40,347 bases of DNA from Coriobacteriales bacterium. Lineage in GTDB: Bacteria > Actinomycetota > Coriobacteriia > Coriobacteriales > UBA8131. Below the pieces are notes generated by a model that saw nothing but the letters and a program-made list of their open reading frames with translations, made no database searches and was not told the DNA's origin. The stretch is taken from positions 1 to 40,347 of the forward strand of contig JAISLY010000036.1 of assembly GCA_031277035.1 (NCBI GenBank), in the 5' to 3' direction. Positions 24,965-32,831 of the stretch are shown piece by piece; within the stretch, counting starts at the first letter, position 1; each line of letters opens with the position of its first letter. The position numbers were made by a program, and so were the translations under genes.

Positions 24965-26647
24965 TTATGTGACACAGCGCGGCGCACCTGTTGCGTCGCG
25001 CTCGGCTATCCACTGCTTGACCTTGCGGGCCTCGATGACCATCAGCCAGGCCGCAGTGGCGACCGAGAGCAGGTCGGACAGGGGATAAGAGTAATACAGC
25101 GCCGCCAGAGGCGTAACGCCTGGGAAGAGCATTGGCATGACAACCGGCGCCAGGAAGAGCAACGGGGTCAGATACAGCACCGAACGGGTAAGCGCGAGTA
25201 TCGTCGACTTGCCCGGCTGCCCCGTCGATTGAAAGTAACTCGTTGCAACCAGCTGCAGCCCCATGATGGGCATCATGAACATCTGCACCCGAAGACCGAG
25301 CACCGAGAAGTCCACCAGATATTCCTCAATGCCAAAGATATTGATAATCGGGGCGGGGAACAGCTCAACCAGCGCCCAGAAAAAGACGCCGATGACCATG
25401 ACCCAGACGAAGGACTGTATGAAGGTCGTACGGACGCGCTCGTATTTGCGCGCACCGAAGTTAAAGCCGAAAATCGGTTGCACGGCCATGGCCACACCCA
25501 GGATTGGGAAGAAAATGAACATGCCCACCCTGCCCACAACGCCAAAGGCCGCCAATGCGCCCGAGGCGCCGATGTCGGTTGCCAGCATGCCGTACTTCAC
25601 AAGCAGATTGTTGAGGACAAAGGCATTGGCCGCCTGGGTGAGCTGCAGGATAAACGGAGCCGTACCCAGTGCGAGAATGGCGCGGGAAAGGGGCAGGTTC
25701 AGGCGCAGCGTGTTGCGATGCAGCTTCAGCGGCGAGCGCTTTGAGAACACGAAGAACCACATGACCAGTACGCAGCTTAAAGCCTGTCCGATAATTGTTG
25801 CCAGCGCCGAGCCCTCGACTCCCCACTGAAAAACAAGCACAAACAGCCAGTTGAAGACGATGCAGGCGAGCGTACCGGCGACCATCGTCCAAAGCGCACG
25901 ATTGGGGTCGCCGGCGGTACGGATGAAGTTATTAAAGGCCATGCCGAGGAACTGGAAGATGAAGCCCGCGCCAAGGATCATCATGAAATTCTTTGAGTGA
26001 TCCCAGATGTCGGGGGTCGCTCCTGAGATGACCAGGATTGGGTCGAGAAAACCGAACAGCAGCGCCATGGAGATTACGCAGAAGATGATGCAGAGCGTAA
26101 AGGTGTTGCCCAATATCCGCTCGGCCTCCTCACGCTTGCCTTCGCCCAGACGCAGCGCCGCAAGCGCGTTGCCGCCCTGCCCGACCAGCAGGGAGATGGC
26201 CATACCGATAACCATGAAGGGCATGGCCACCGTGCCGACCGCGATACCGGCGGCACCCACGCCGTGGCCAAGGAAGATCGTGTCGATAAAGTTATAGAGA
26301 CCGTTGACAACCAGGCCAATGATAGAAGGGATGGAGAATTCCAGAATCAGTCGGGGGATGCTCGCCGTTCCCAGGCGGTTCATCCGCTCCTCGTTGCGTC
26401 GCATCTGCTCGTCGTTGCGTCGCGCCCGTTCGTCGGCGTCGGGCGGCTGCGCGGCAGCGGGCGATTCCTGTTCGGCGACGGGCGGCTGCGCGGCGACGGG
26501 CGATTGTTCGGCAGCGGGCGATTCCTGTTCGGCGACGGGCGGCTGCTCGGCGACGGGCGATTGTTCGGCGACGGGCGGCTGCGCGGCGCCTGCCCCTGAC
26601 GGACGTCCCTCTCCCTGCGTACCTTTTGGCCTGTCTTCCTCTGGCAT
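24965..26647 (-). CDS. MATE-family multidrug/organic-cation exporter
   Basis: A 560-residue protein of the MATE fold: twelve hydrophobic segments in two halves after a soluble N-terminal region. The first half begins with IPRLILEFSIPSIIGLVVNGLYNFIDTIFLG and VGQGGNALAALRLGEGKR, typical of the family; the second repeats this pattern with FGFNFGARKYERV. It probably exchanges Na+ or H+ for cationic compounds; the substrate is unknown. The first 90 residues or so are PVAEQS/PVAEQP repeats and an Arg/Glu-rich segment, cytoplasmic by prediction. The ATG at 26647 lies 7 bases after the birA stop behind GAGGAG/AGGG. Confidence 0.9.
   Translation of the reverse strand: MPEEDRPKGTQGEGRPSGAGAAQPPVAEQSPVAEQPPVAEQESPAAEQSPVAAQPPVAEQESPAAAQPPDADERARRNDEQMRRNEERMNRLGTASIPRLILEFSIPSIIGLVVNGLYNFIDTIFLGHGVGAAGIAVGTVAMPFMVIGMAISLLVGQGGNALAALRLGEGKREEAERILGNTFTLCIIFCVISMALLFGFLDPILVISGATPDIWDHSKNFMMILGAGFIFQFLGMAFNNFIRTAGDPNRALWTMVAGTLACIVFNWLFVLVFQWGVEGSALATIIGQALSCVLVMWFFVFSKRSPLKLHRNTLRLNLPLSRAILALGTAPFILQLTQAANAFVLNNLLVKYGMLATDIGASGALAAFGVVGRVGMFIFFPILGVAMAVQPIFGFNFGARKYERVRTTFIQSFVWVMVIGVFFWALVELFPAPIINIFGIEEYLVDFSVLGLRVQMFMMPIMGLQLVATSYFQSTGQPGKSTILALTRSVLYLTPLLFLAPVVMPMLFPGVTPLAALYYSYPLSDLLSVATAAWLMVIEARKVKQWIAERDATGAPRCVT
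26437..26590 (-). repeat. 18/21-bp tandem array in the 5' end of the MATE gene
   Basis: GGCGACGGGCG and GGCAGCGGGCG cores recur at spacings of 18 and 21 bp (for example 26474, 26492, 26510, 26531, 26549, 26567). They encode PVAEQ-type repeats before the first membrane helix. Confidence 0.88.
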
Positions 26648-26654
26648 CCGATCC

Positions 26655-27257
26655 CTACTCCTCATGCCCAGCCTGCACATCCCCATATTCGATGAGCGGA
26701 CAACCCTCCTGTTCCCACCGCCGCATCCGCTCAATCAGAGCATCTATGAGCGCCGCGGCAAGAGGTTCTACCTGTGTATTTGCCAGATACGCCGCCCCCT
26801 CAAAGCCTCCGTCATCGGGCGGTGTGACGTTCAGTCCGATGCCGATGATATACGTTCCTTGCACATCGGTGTTCTCCACCAAAACGCCCGCAAGCTTGCC
26901 CGCAGGCGTCAAAACATCATTCGGCCATTTTATCCTAAGCGGTTCGTCGGTAAAGAGTGCGACCGCCGCACACACCGCCTGCGCCGCCACGAGCCCAATT
27001 GAGACGGCCTGCTGCGAACGTGCCGAGCTTTGCCAAAGTAACGAGAGGTAGATGCCGCCGACCGGCGAGGACCAGAGGTGGCCCTGACGCCCCCGGCCGG
27101 CGGTCTGCTCGGCGCTGATGACAACGAGCGGGCGGGTGCGGGCGGGCGGGCCTGCCTTCAGTCGGTGTCGGGCCTCGTCATTTGTTGAAGCGACCCTTCG
27201 AAGCACCATGAGCTGGCAGTCGCTTCTGATAAGCGGTATCAGGCGAACAGCGTCCAT
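26655..27257 (-). CDS. birA: biotin-protein ligase, short form without DNA-binding domain
   Basis: It attaches biotin to carboxyltransferase complexes via biotinyl-AMP. Motifs are STNDEA, the adenylate loop GRGRQGHLWSSP, GGIYLSLL, KWPNDVL and KLAGVLVE. At 200 residues it lacks the N-terminal helix-turn-helix of regulatory BirA. It also seems to lack the small C-terminal SH3-like domain, as the chain ends shortly after the GIGLNV helix region. The start ATG at 27257 has no good ribosome-binding site, so the start is uncertain. It lies 7 bases upstream of the MATE gene. Confidence 0.88.
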   Translation of the reverse strand: MDAVRLIPLIRSDCQLMVLRRVASTNDEARHRLKAGPPARTRPLVVISAEQTAGRGRQGHLWSSPVGGIYLSLLWQSSARSQQAVSIGLVAAQAVCAAVALFTDEPLRIKWPNDVLTPAGKLAGVLVENTDVQGTYIIGIGLNVTPPDDGGFEGAAYLANTQVEPLAAALIDALIERMRRWEQEGCPLIEYGDVQAGHEE

Positions 27258-27284
27258 GGGAGGACTATAGCAGAGAGCGCGGCG

Positions 27285-27412
27285 TCACGGGGCCGGTGCG
27301 TCGGCGTCACGGGACTGGTGCGTCGGCGTCACAGGGTCATGCGCCCTGCCAGAGTCGACGCGTCGGCGTCACGGGGTCATGCGCCCTGCCAGAGTCGACG
27401 CGTCGGCGATGC
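27285..27412. repeat. 22- and 40-bp tandem repeats between ribU and birA
   Basis: The core TCGGCG recurs at 27301, 27323, 27363 and 27403 with spacings of 22, 40 and 40 bp. The two 40-bp units are almost identical and contain GCGCCCTGCCAGAGTCGACG. The array lies between the ribU stop and the birA start and has no period divisible by three. It may separate the two transcripts. Confidence 0.85.
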
Positions 27413-27452
27413 GTTTTCTCAAAAGTCACCGCCTTGGCGACTCCCGAGCATC

Positions 27453-28043
27453 CTATTTGAGAAAACTGCGCAGGCTCTTGATCAGGATGAAGCCGAGAAT
27501 GCTGTTGAGCACAGCTTTTACGAGGTTGAAGGGCAAAAGCACCGGCAGAATCATCGCGATAACGGCCTCGACGGGCATCCCCGTGTAGATGGGAGTGACG
27601 AGCAGGTTCATCAGGATAGCAACGATGGTAGTCAGCACGATGCCGAGTGCAAAACCCCCGATAAGCACGCCGTTGGAGGCGGTATTCGCCGCGCGGCCCT
27701 GTTGCTCGGCTTTACGCGCGCTTGCTCGATAGATGAGCGCAATCGGCAAGACGTAGGCGATAACCACACAGCTGTTCATCACCGCGCCCCAGTAGTTGCC
27801 CGTAAACAGAACATGCACCCAGGCAACCAACAGACCCACCAGGCAGCCAGCGCCCGGCCCATAGGCAAAACCGGTCATCAGCGCCGGTACCGTTGAGGCA
27901 TCGTATTTGAGGAACTCGATGCCGGGTATCAGAGGAAATTCGATGAGACTCAGGATGACGCCCAGTGCGATGAAAAGCGCCATTGTGGTCAATTGCCGCG
28001 TGCTCCAACGTGCGTTCTTGCCTTTTGCCCTGTCTTGTACCAT
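27453..28043 (-). CDS. ribU: riboflavin ECF-transporter substrate-binding protein RibU
   Basis: RibU is the membrane S-component that binds riboflavin and works with the shared energy-coupling module. The 196-residue protein has about six hydrophobic helices. FLKYDASTVPALMTGFAYGP is the diagnostic flavin-binding segment, and the C-terminal helices contain LPFNLVKAVLNSILGFIL. The ATG at 28043 follows AGGAGG. An FMN riboswitch and terminator lie directly upstream, which confirms the assignment. The coupling genes ecfA and ecfT are not in the window. Confidence 0.94.
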   Translation of the reverse strand: MVQDRAKGKNARWSTRQLTTMALFIALGVILSLIEFPLIPGIEFLKYDASTVPALMTGFAYGPGAGCLVGLLVAWVHVLFTGNYWGAVMNSCVVIAYVLPIALIYRASARKAEQQGRAANTASNGVLIGGFALGIVLTTIVAILMNLLVTPIYTGMPVEAVIAMILPVLLPFNLVKAVLNSILGFILIKSLRSFLK

Positions 28044-28054
28044 ATCCGCCTCCT

Positions 28055-28085
28055 AAAAAAGAACACCCGCAGCAAAGACTGCGGG
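28055..28085 (-). terminator. riboswitch-controlled terminator
   Basis: On the minus strand a 7-bp stem CCCGCAG/CTGCGGG (28066-28072 with 28079-28085) is followed by a T-rich run that ends in six T and continues directly into the AGGAGG ribosome-binding site of ribU. It would be formed when FMN binds, stopping transcription. Confidence 0.85.
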
Positions 28086-28109
28086 CGGCAGCGCCAGAGT
28101 ATGGCACGG

Positions 28110-28241
28110 CACTGCTCTTCCATCCGGACTCTGACCGTCGGTTTCGGGTTCGCACCGAATCAGCTTGCGCACGTGGACTCGTGGCCGTAGAGAAGGCCCA
28201 TCACCACCGGTGAGGAGTTTCACCTCGCCCTGAACAGTAAC
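28110..28241 (-). ncRNA. FMN riboswitch (RFN element)
   Basis: Read on the minus strand, the conserved RFN blocks occur in order: CAGGGCGAGGTGAAACTCC, CACCGGTGGTGAT, GAGTCCACG, GATTCGGTG, GAACCCGAAACCGACGGT and AGTCCGGATG. The closing stem brackets the whole element. It should bind FMN and shut off ribU through the adjacent terminator. Confidence 0.95.
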
Positions 28242-28341
28242 TCGGCGAGTGTAACATACTAAAAATGTCGTTTGTGCGATAATCATCACAGAATCCGTTA
28301 GTGGCGCAGGGGGCGTGGCACAGATTATGGAAAAGAGAGCT

Positions 28342-28797
28342 ATGGAACAACCGCTGGTCGGCGTCATTGTAGGCTCGCAGAGCGACTTGAAGGTCATGGA
28401 GGACTGCACGCTGCAGCTCGAAGAGTTCGGCGTACCGTATGAACTGGTGATAGCAAGCGCGCATCGTACTCCTGAAAAGGTGTGTATCTGGGCAACAGGT
28501 GCCGCTGGAGCTGGCATGAGAGTACTTATCGCAGCTGCAGGCAAGGCGGCGCATCTCGCGGGCGTCGTCGCGGCCCACACGGCATTGCCCGTTATCGCCG
28601 TGCCCATGAAAACCTCGGATCTCGGGGGCCTTGACTCCCTGCTCAGCATGGTGCAGATGCCAACCGGCGTGCCCGTGGCGACCGTGGCCATCAACGGCGC
28701 AAGAAACGCCGCAATTCTCGCCACACAGATACTCGGCGCTGGCGATGAAGCCTGGCGTGCCGTCGTGACAAACTATAAGGAGATGTTGTCAGAATGA
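28342..28797 (+). CDS. purE: N5-carboxyaminoimidazole ribonucleotide mutase
   Basis: PurE converts N5-CAIR to CAIR in purine synthesis. Family motifs: GSQSDL near the start, [41 protein letters not shown] and GARNAA. The protein has about 151 residues, close to class I PurE. I chose the ATG at 28342 behind AAGAGAG; an ATG at 28327 and a GTG at 28315 are also in frame. The gene is divergent from the riboswitch-ribU unit. The stop overlaps the next gene as ATGA. No purK is adjacent. Confidence 0.92.
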   Translation: MEQPLVGVIVGSQSDLKVMEDCTLQLEEFGVPYELVIASAHRTPEKVCIWATGAAGAGMRVLIAAAGKAAHLAGVVAAHTALPVIAVPMKTSDLGGLDSLLSMVQMPTGVPVATVAINGARNAAILATQILGAGDEAWRAVVTNYKEMLSE

Positions 28798-29309
28798 GAG
28801 TCCTGCCCACCCGCAAGCTTGATAAACGAATCGTCCGTGTCTGGCGCCTGAGTGCGCTTTTTAACGTAGGACTCTGGTCGCTTGTCTGCCTCCTGCCGCT
28901 TGCCATCGTCTGGGCGGCCATGAGTGGCGGAGGCGCGGGAGCCAGAATGGCGCATTTTGTGCTGGGGATTCTGCTGCTTGTCGCAGCGGCACTTGCCGTG
29001 ACGGCGTTTGTCCTCTTTGTTGTAATCGTGCCTAAAATACGCTGGATACAGTGGAGTTTTGAGGTTTATGAAGAGGAGATTGACATCCACAAGGGCATCT
29101 TCTGGCGCAAGCGTATCATCATTCCGCTCATCCGCGTACAGAATGTCGATACCCGCCAGGGCCCCATCATGCGCGCCAACGGATTGGCTTCCTTCACGGT
29201 GGCAACCGCTGCCGGCGAACACGAGATTCCCGGCCTGGACGTGGCGGAGGCGGATGCGCTGCGCGACCGCGTTGCCCTGCTCGCGAGAATTGCGCAGGAA
29301 GATGTTTAG
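28794..29309 (+). CDS. YdbS-like membrane protein with bacterial PH domain
   Basis: Two membrane helices (about residues 25-45 and 55-82) are followed by a bacterial PH (bPH2, formerly DUF304) domain. It starts at [26 protein letters not shown] and ends with [28 protein letters not shown] is the usual core of the family. Function is unknown; such proteins occur as a pair with a longer YdbT-like partner, as here. The ATG overlaps the purE stop as ATGA. Confidence 0.88.
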   Translation: MRVLPTRKLDKRIVRVWRLSALFNVGLWSLVCLLPLAIVWAAMSGGGAGARMAHFVLGILLLVAAALAVTAFVLFVVIVPKIRWIQWSFEVYEEEIDIHKGIFWRKRIIIPLIRVQNVDTRQGPIMRANGLASFTVATAAGEHEIPGLDVAEADALRDRVALLARIAQEDV

Positions 29310-31317
29310 GCCGCAGCAGGGCGTGCCGCAGCAGGGCGTGCCGCCACAGCAGGGCGTGCCGCCGCAAGGGATGCCGCAGGGTGTGCCGCCGCAGCAGGGC
29401 GTGCCGCAGCAAGGGATGCCGCAGCAGGGCGTGCCGCAGCAGCAGGGCGTGCCGCCGCAAGGGATACCGCAGGGTGTGCCGCCGCAGCAGGGCATGCCGC
29501 CGCAGCCGTCCCAGGGCGGCATAAGCCCCGGGGCGCACCACATTCACCCCGCCTACGTGATAACAAACACTCTGCGAACCTCTCTTGCCATTATTATCGC
29601 GGTCTTTTTCAGCCTCACCGGCGCTCTTCCCGCCCTTCGTTCCGGCAGGGTGGACCCACAGATAATCGGCCTTGTTCTCGGGGGCGTTGCGATCCTCCTC
29701 CTTTTGCTTATCGCTCTGATTATCTTCTTTTCCTATCTTTCCTATCGACGCTTCCTTTGGGAGCTGACCGATTCCGACATTCATATCTACTCGGGTATCC
29801 TCTTTAAGAAACAGGTTCACATCCCCTTCACCCGCGTGCAGTCCATCGATTTTCACGCAGACGTCGTCGAGCGGATACTCGGTCTGGTCAAGCTGAAGGT
29901 CGAGACCGCGGGCGGCGCGGCCAACATGGGGGTTATCATTCCTGCGCTCAAATTGAGCGAAGCCGAAGTCCTGCGCGCCGAAGTCTTCAGGCGCAAGCGC
30001 GCGGGTTCGCAGGGTATGGCCGCAAACGGCCGTGGTGCTGCAGCGGGCGGGGCGGCGTTGGCAGCGGGCGGGGCGGCGGTCGTGGCGGGCGGGGCGGCGT
30101 TGGCAGCGGGTGCGAACGCCCCGAGCCTTCTTCCTCCCCTCTCCGGCAGGCCCGCTGCCAACGCCTCCGTAGATACCCTCGTCAATGAGGTCGGTCGTGC
30201 GTCAGAGGACTTCCGCGGCCTGTTCGCCGACAGCTTTGAGGAGGACGCCCCCGTCGAATACGAATATGGGCTCAGCGCCAAGGAATTGCTCCTTGCGGCG
30301 ATCTCGGGGGACCGCACGCTCGTCATGCTTGCAGTTGTCGTCGGCTTCTTCTCGCAGATACCGCAATACATCAACCTCTTTGGCCTGGAGGATGATGCCG
30401 AGCGGCTCCTCCTCCAGGCAACCATGCGTGAGGCTGTACCCTACCTCATCGTCGGTGTGCTCCTGTTCGTGCTCCTCCTGTTCCTGCTCACCGTCGCGGG
30501 CACGGCAATCAGCTATGGTGGCTTCAAGTGTCGGCGGCGCGGTGGGCGCATCGAGATTGAGCGCGGCCTTCTCGCCCATCAATATAGAGGCGTAGCCATC
30601 AGGCGCGTGCAGTCGGTGGAGATACGTCAGGGTTTTATCCGCCGTCTGATGGGATACGCCGAGCTTCGCCTGAAAACCATCGATTCGATGGGCGATACCA
30701 ATCAGCAGAACAACGGACAGGCCACACAGATGGCCGGTTTGGTCGCGCATCCTTTTGTAAAGCTGGATAAGATTGCTCCCATTCTTGTTAATCTCGTGCC
30801 GGAGTATGTCGAGTGCCCCGCTGCTGATGAGGTGAGGTCTCTGCCGCCGGTCGCGCGGCGTCGTGCCTTCATGCGGCTTGCGCTTATTCCCATGCTGTTC
30901 ATCGGGGCCGTTCTTCTCGCTCTGGACTTCTTTGTCCTGCTGCCCTTCGTGCCCACGCACATCGTCCATCCGCTTCTCATCATATCCTGGACGGTGTACG
31001 GGGCCGTCTTTGCGATTTGCATCGTCGTCGCGCTTCTCTGGTATCGCCATGCTGCCTATGGCTACAATCGTACGATGCTCTACCTCCGGCAGGGGGCACT
31101 TGGCATGACCACCTCAATCATCCCGCGCAGGAAGATACAGTATGGCGGCAATCGGCAAAATCCCTTCCAGCGGCTTGCGCGGGTGGCCTCCATCACGGCA
31201 ACGACGGCGGCCGGCATCTCCGGCACGACGACAACGCTGCGCGACCTGCCCTCAAAGGAGGCCGACGCCTTTATCGACTGGCTGCGCCCGCGCGGCAAAG
31301 GGGGCGAGCTGGGCTAG
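29302..31317 (+). CDS. YdbT-like membrane protein with PH domains and repeat-rich N-terminus
   Basis: A 671-residue partner of the preceding gene. The first 70 residues or so are QQGVP/PQGMP repeats; two helices then lead to a bPH2 domain (ITRVQSIDFHADVVERILG style text). An Ala/Gly repeat, more helices, a second PH unit (RRVQSVEIRQGFIRRLMGYAELRL), further helices and a third (SIIPRRKIQYGGNRQNPFQR) follow. The ATG overlaps the previous stop by 8 bases, right after AGGAAG, which is very close to the start. The repeats are cytoplasmic by prediction. Role unknown. Confidence 0.86.
   Translation: MFRPQQGVPQQGVPPQQGVPPQGMPQGVPPQQGVPQQGMPQQGVPQQQGVPPQGIPQGVPPQQGMPPQPSQGGISPGAHHIHPAYVITNTLRTSLAIIIAVFFSLTGALPALRSGRVDPQIIGLVLGGVAILLLLLIALIIFFSYLSYRRFLWELTDSDIHIYSGILFKKQVHIPFTRVQSIDFHADVVERILGLVKLKVETAGGAANMGVIIPALKLSEAEVLRAEVFRRKRAGSQGMAANGRGAAAGGAALAAGGAAVVAGGAALAAGANAPSLLPPLSGRPAANASVDTLVNEVGRASEDFRGLFADSFEEDAPVEYEYGLSAKELLLAAISGDRTLVMLAVVVGFFSQIPQYINLFGLEDDAERLLLQATMREAVPYLIVGVLLFVLLLFLLTVAGTAISYGGFKCRRRGGRIEIERGLLAHQYRGVAIRRVQSVEIRQGFIRRLMGYAELRLKTIDSMGDTNQQNNGQATQMAGLVAHPFVKLDKIAPILVNLVPEYVECPAADEVRSLPPVARRRAFMRLALIPMLFIGAVLLALDFFVLLPFVPTHIVHPLLIISWTVYGAVFAICIVVALLWYRHAAYGYNRTMLYLRQGALGMTTSIIPRRKIQYGGNRQNPFQRLARVASITATTAAGISGTTTTLRDLPSKEADAFIDWLRPRGKGGELG
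29308..29515 (+). repeat. 15-bp based tandem array in the 5' end of the YdbT-like gene
   Basis: CAGCAGGGCGTGCCG units and variants with inserted CCG or CAG codons encode QQGVP and PQGMP pentapeptides. A longer block ending in GGTGTGCCGCCGCAGCAG is duplicated within the array, so expansion occurred on two scales. Confidence 0.88.
30043..30110 (+). repeat. 21-bp tandem array inside the YdbT-like gene
   Basis: GCGGGCGGGGCGGCG starts at 30043, 30064 and 30085, with a partial unit at 30106, giving a 21-bp period. It encodes an AGGAALA heptapeptide linker between two domains. Confidence 0.88.
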
Positions 31318-31367
31318 AGGAGAGCGACTCGGTGCCGGTACGGCGCCTCCTCAGAAAAACACGGTAC

Positions 31368-31388
31368 GGCGGTCGGCGGTCGGCGGTC
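31368..31388. repeat. 7-bp tandem array
   Basis: Three exact copies of GGCGGTC lie between convergent stops at 31317 and 31407. A run of nine C follows close by. Confidence 0.8.
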
Positions 31389-31406
31389 GACGTCCTGCCC
31401 CCCCCC

Positions 31407-31898
31407 TCAGAGAGGAAAGACCTCAAAATCGACCGTGCCCTCTGTGGTAAAGTCCGCGTCCTTGGCAAAATAGGGCTCACGGGTCGGCTCGGCACCGTCC
31501 AAAGGCGGAATCATTATCTCCAGTTGGATAATCGGCTTATCCACATGCACAATCTCCAAGGGACAGTGTACGAGCCCCGGCGGGAACCAGACCACTGTGG
31601 GCTGTGTGATGACATGCAGTTCCTGCTCCGGCCCAAAGTACAGATGAATCTTCGCCTCAAACTCCGAGGGGTCGTCAGGATTGCTGCCGTACCAGGCAAG
31701 ATACTCTTGGAAGTTATGGGTATGCGCCGGATTGTCGCTGACAAAGGGGCGGGTGATGAACTGGTGCCCGATATTGATGGCATGGCCAAACGCGTCGCTT
31801 CCCACCGTGAAAAGACCGTTGAAGATCACCTCCTGGGTCTTTTTGGTGGTCATTCGTACGTGTGCGGGCTCAAAAAGATACCTGTCGTACTGACCCAT
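31407..31898 (-). CDS. cupin-fold protein of unknown function
   Basis: A 163-residue protein with both cupin motifs: HTHNFQE (HxH then Glu) in motif 1 and FPPGLVHCPLEI (PPGLVH) in motif 2. All four expected metal ligands are present. Cupins of this size include isomerases, dioxygenases and sugar-binding proteins; no reaction can be assigned. The ATG at 31898 follows GGGAGG. It stands alone between the YdbT-like and toxin genes. Confidence 0.82.
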   Translation of the reverse strand: MGQYDRYLFEPAHVRMTTKKTQEVIFNGLFTVGSDAFGHAINIGHQFITRPFVSDNPAHTHNFQEYLAWYGSNPDDPSEFEAKIHLYFGPEQELHVITQPTVVWFPPGLVHCPLEIVHVDKPIIQLEIMIPPLDGAEPTREPYFAKDADFTTEGTVDFEVFPL

Positions 31899-32098
31899 GA
31901 ATACCTCCCGACCTCGTTTGGCCGATTGTACCACGGGTGTCGCAGATGATTGCAACACAACGCATTTGACAAACACAACGCATTTGATGCAGCGGCACGT
32001 CTGACAGCAGGAGTACCCCTGGGAGTTTCGAGGCGTCCAAAAGGCCGGCCCAGCCCATTCAGCGCATGTCAGGTTTTGTCCGGTATCCTCCCGGTATC

Positions 32099-32380
32099 TT
32101 ACAGTATCTCATCGTGTGTGCCGGTTCTCACAAACAACGCAGTATCCTCAAGCGCCTTATAAAGCAAAATCCAGTTCGATGCCCTTCCGTTGATGTGAAG
32201 CAGGCGGTATCCCTTCTTGTCGCCCCGTAGCGCATGGTCGTTATAGGAATGGGGCAGCGGCGTTTCGTCAGAAGCAACTACTGCAGCAAGCGCCGCATCA
32301 AGCAACTCCAAATCCCAGTGTTTCTTTTTGCAGCGCTTGACATCACGGGGGAACATTGAGCCGAAGTCGGGCCTATACAT
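32099..32380 (-). CDS. type II toxin, RelE/YafQ-like mRNA interferase
   Basis: A 93-residue protein with RelE-superfamily pattern: FKRDVKRCKKK-like start (FPRDVKRCKKKHWD), the central LLDAALAAV, NDHALRGDKKGYR and the end RTGTHDEIL, which resembles YafQ (RTGTH/RTGSH-DLF). Such toxins cut mRNA in the ribosome. The ATG overlaps the antitoxin stop by 8 bases, the usual tight coupling. A longer frame upstream overlaps the antitoxin and is not needed. Confidence 0.88.
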   Translation of the reverse strand: MYRPDFGSMFPRDVKRCKKKHWDLELLDAALAAVVASDETPLPHSYNDHALRGDKKGYRLLHINGRASNWILLYKALEDTALFVRTGTHDEIL

Positions 32381-32642
32381 CTCTAACCGCTTTTTTAAGC
32401 GCGGCCAGCATATCCACGACGTTGTCATAGCGCGCGCCCTCTTGAAGCATGCAATCGGCCTCATCCATGGCCGCGAGGGTTTCTGGATTGGTGACGGTTT
32501 CGGGTGTGCTTGCTGGATAGATTACGACCCACGGCTTGTTGTTCTTGAACACGGTGACCGGCTCACCCGTTCGATTGACCTCAGAGGTTATCTTCCCAAG
32601 ATTTGCCTTTGCCTCAGAAAGGCCAACGGTCATGGTAGGCAT
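32373..32642 (-). CDS. type II antitoxin, Phd/YefM family
   Basis: An 89-residue protein: TMTVGLSEAKANLGKI followed by NRTGEPVTVFKNNKPWVVIYP is a clear Phd/YefM DNA-binding domain; the C-terminal half would neutralise the toxin. It should also repress its own operon. The ATG at 32642 follows GAGGAG; an ATG nine bases on is an alternative. Confidence 0.9.
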   Translation of the reverse strand: MPTMTVGLSEAKANLGKITSEVNRTGEPVTVFKNNKPWVVIYPASTPETVTNPETLAAMDEADCMLQEGARYDNVVDMLAALKKAVRDV

Positions 32643-32661
32643 AGCTGCTCCTCTTCTCTGA

Positions 32662-32696
32662 TATTTGACTTATATTTTATACCCTATTTGATACAA
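32662..32696 (-). promoter_or_regulatory. toxin-antitoxin promoter and probable operator
   Basis: A conspicuous AT-rich island. On the minus strand TTGTAT (32696-32691) is followed after 16 bases by TATAAG (32674-32669). Two direct copies of TATTTGA on the plus strand (32662-32668 and 32685-32691) flank this and may be antitoxin-binding sites. Confidence 0.55.
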
Positions 32697-32831
32697 ACTG
32701 GCAAGAGCAGCTCGTCGCCAGGAAACCTCCTCTGCCAAGCCCATGGGGCCTGGGGTATCGCTATGAGCACCTTTGCGCACCGCCACCTCCCAGCCTCTCA
32801 ACGCAGACAGCTTTCGCATGCGCAGGCAGAA

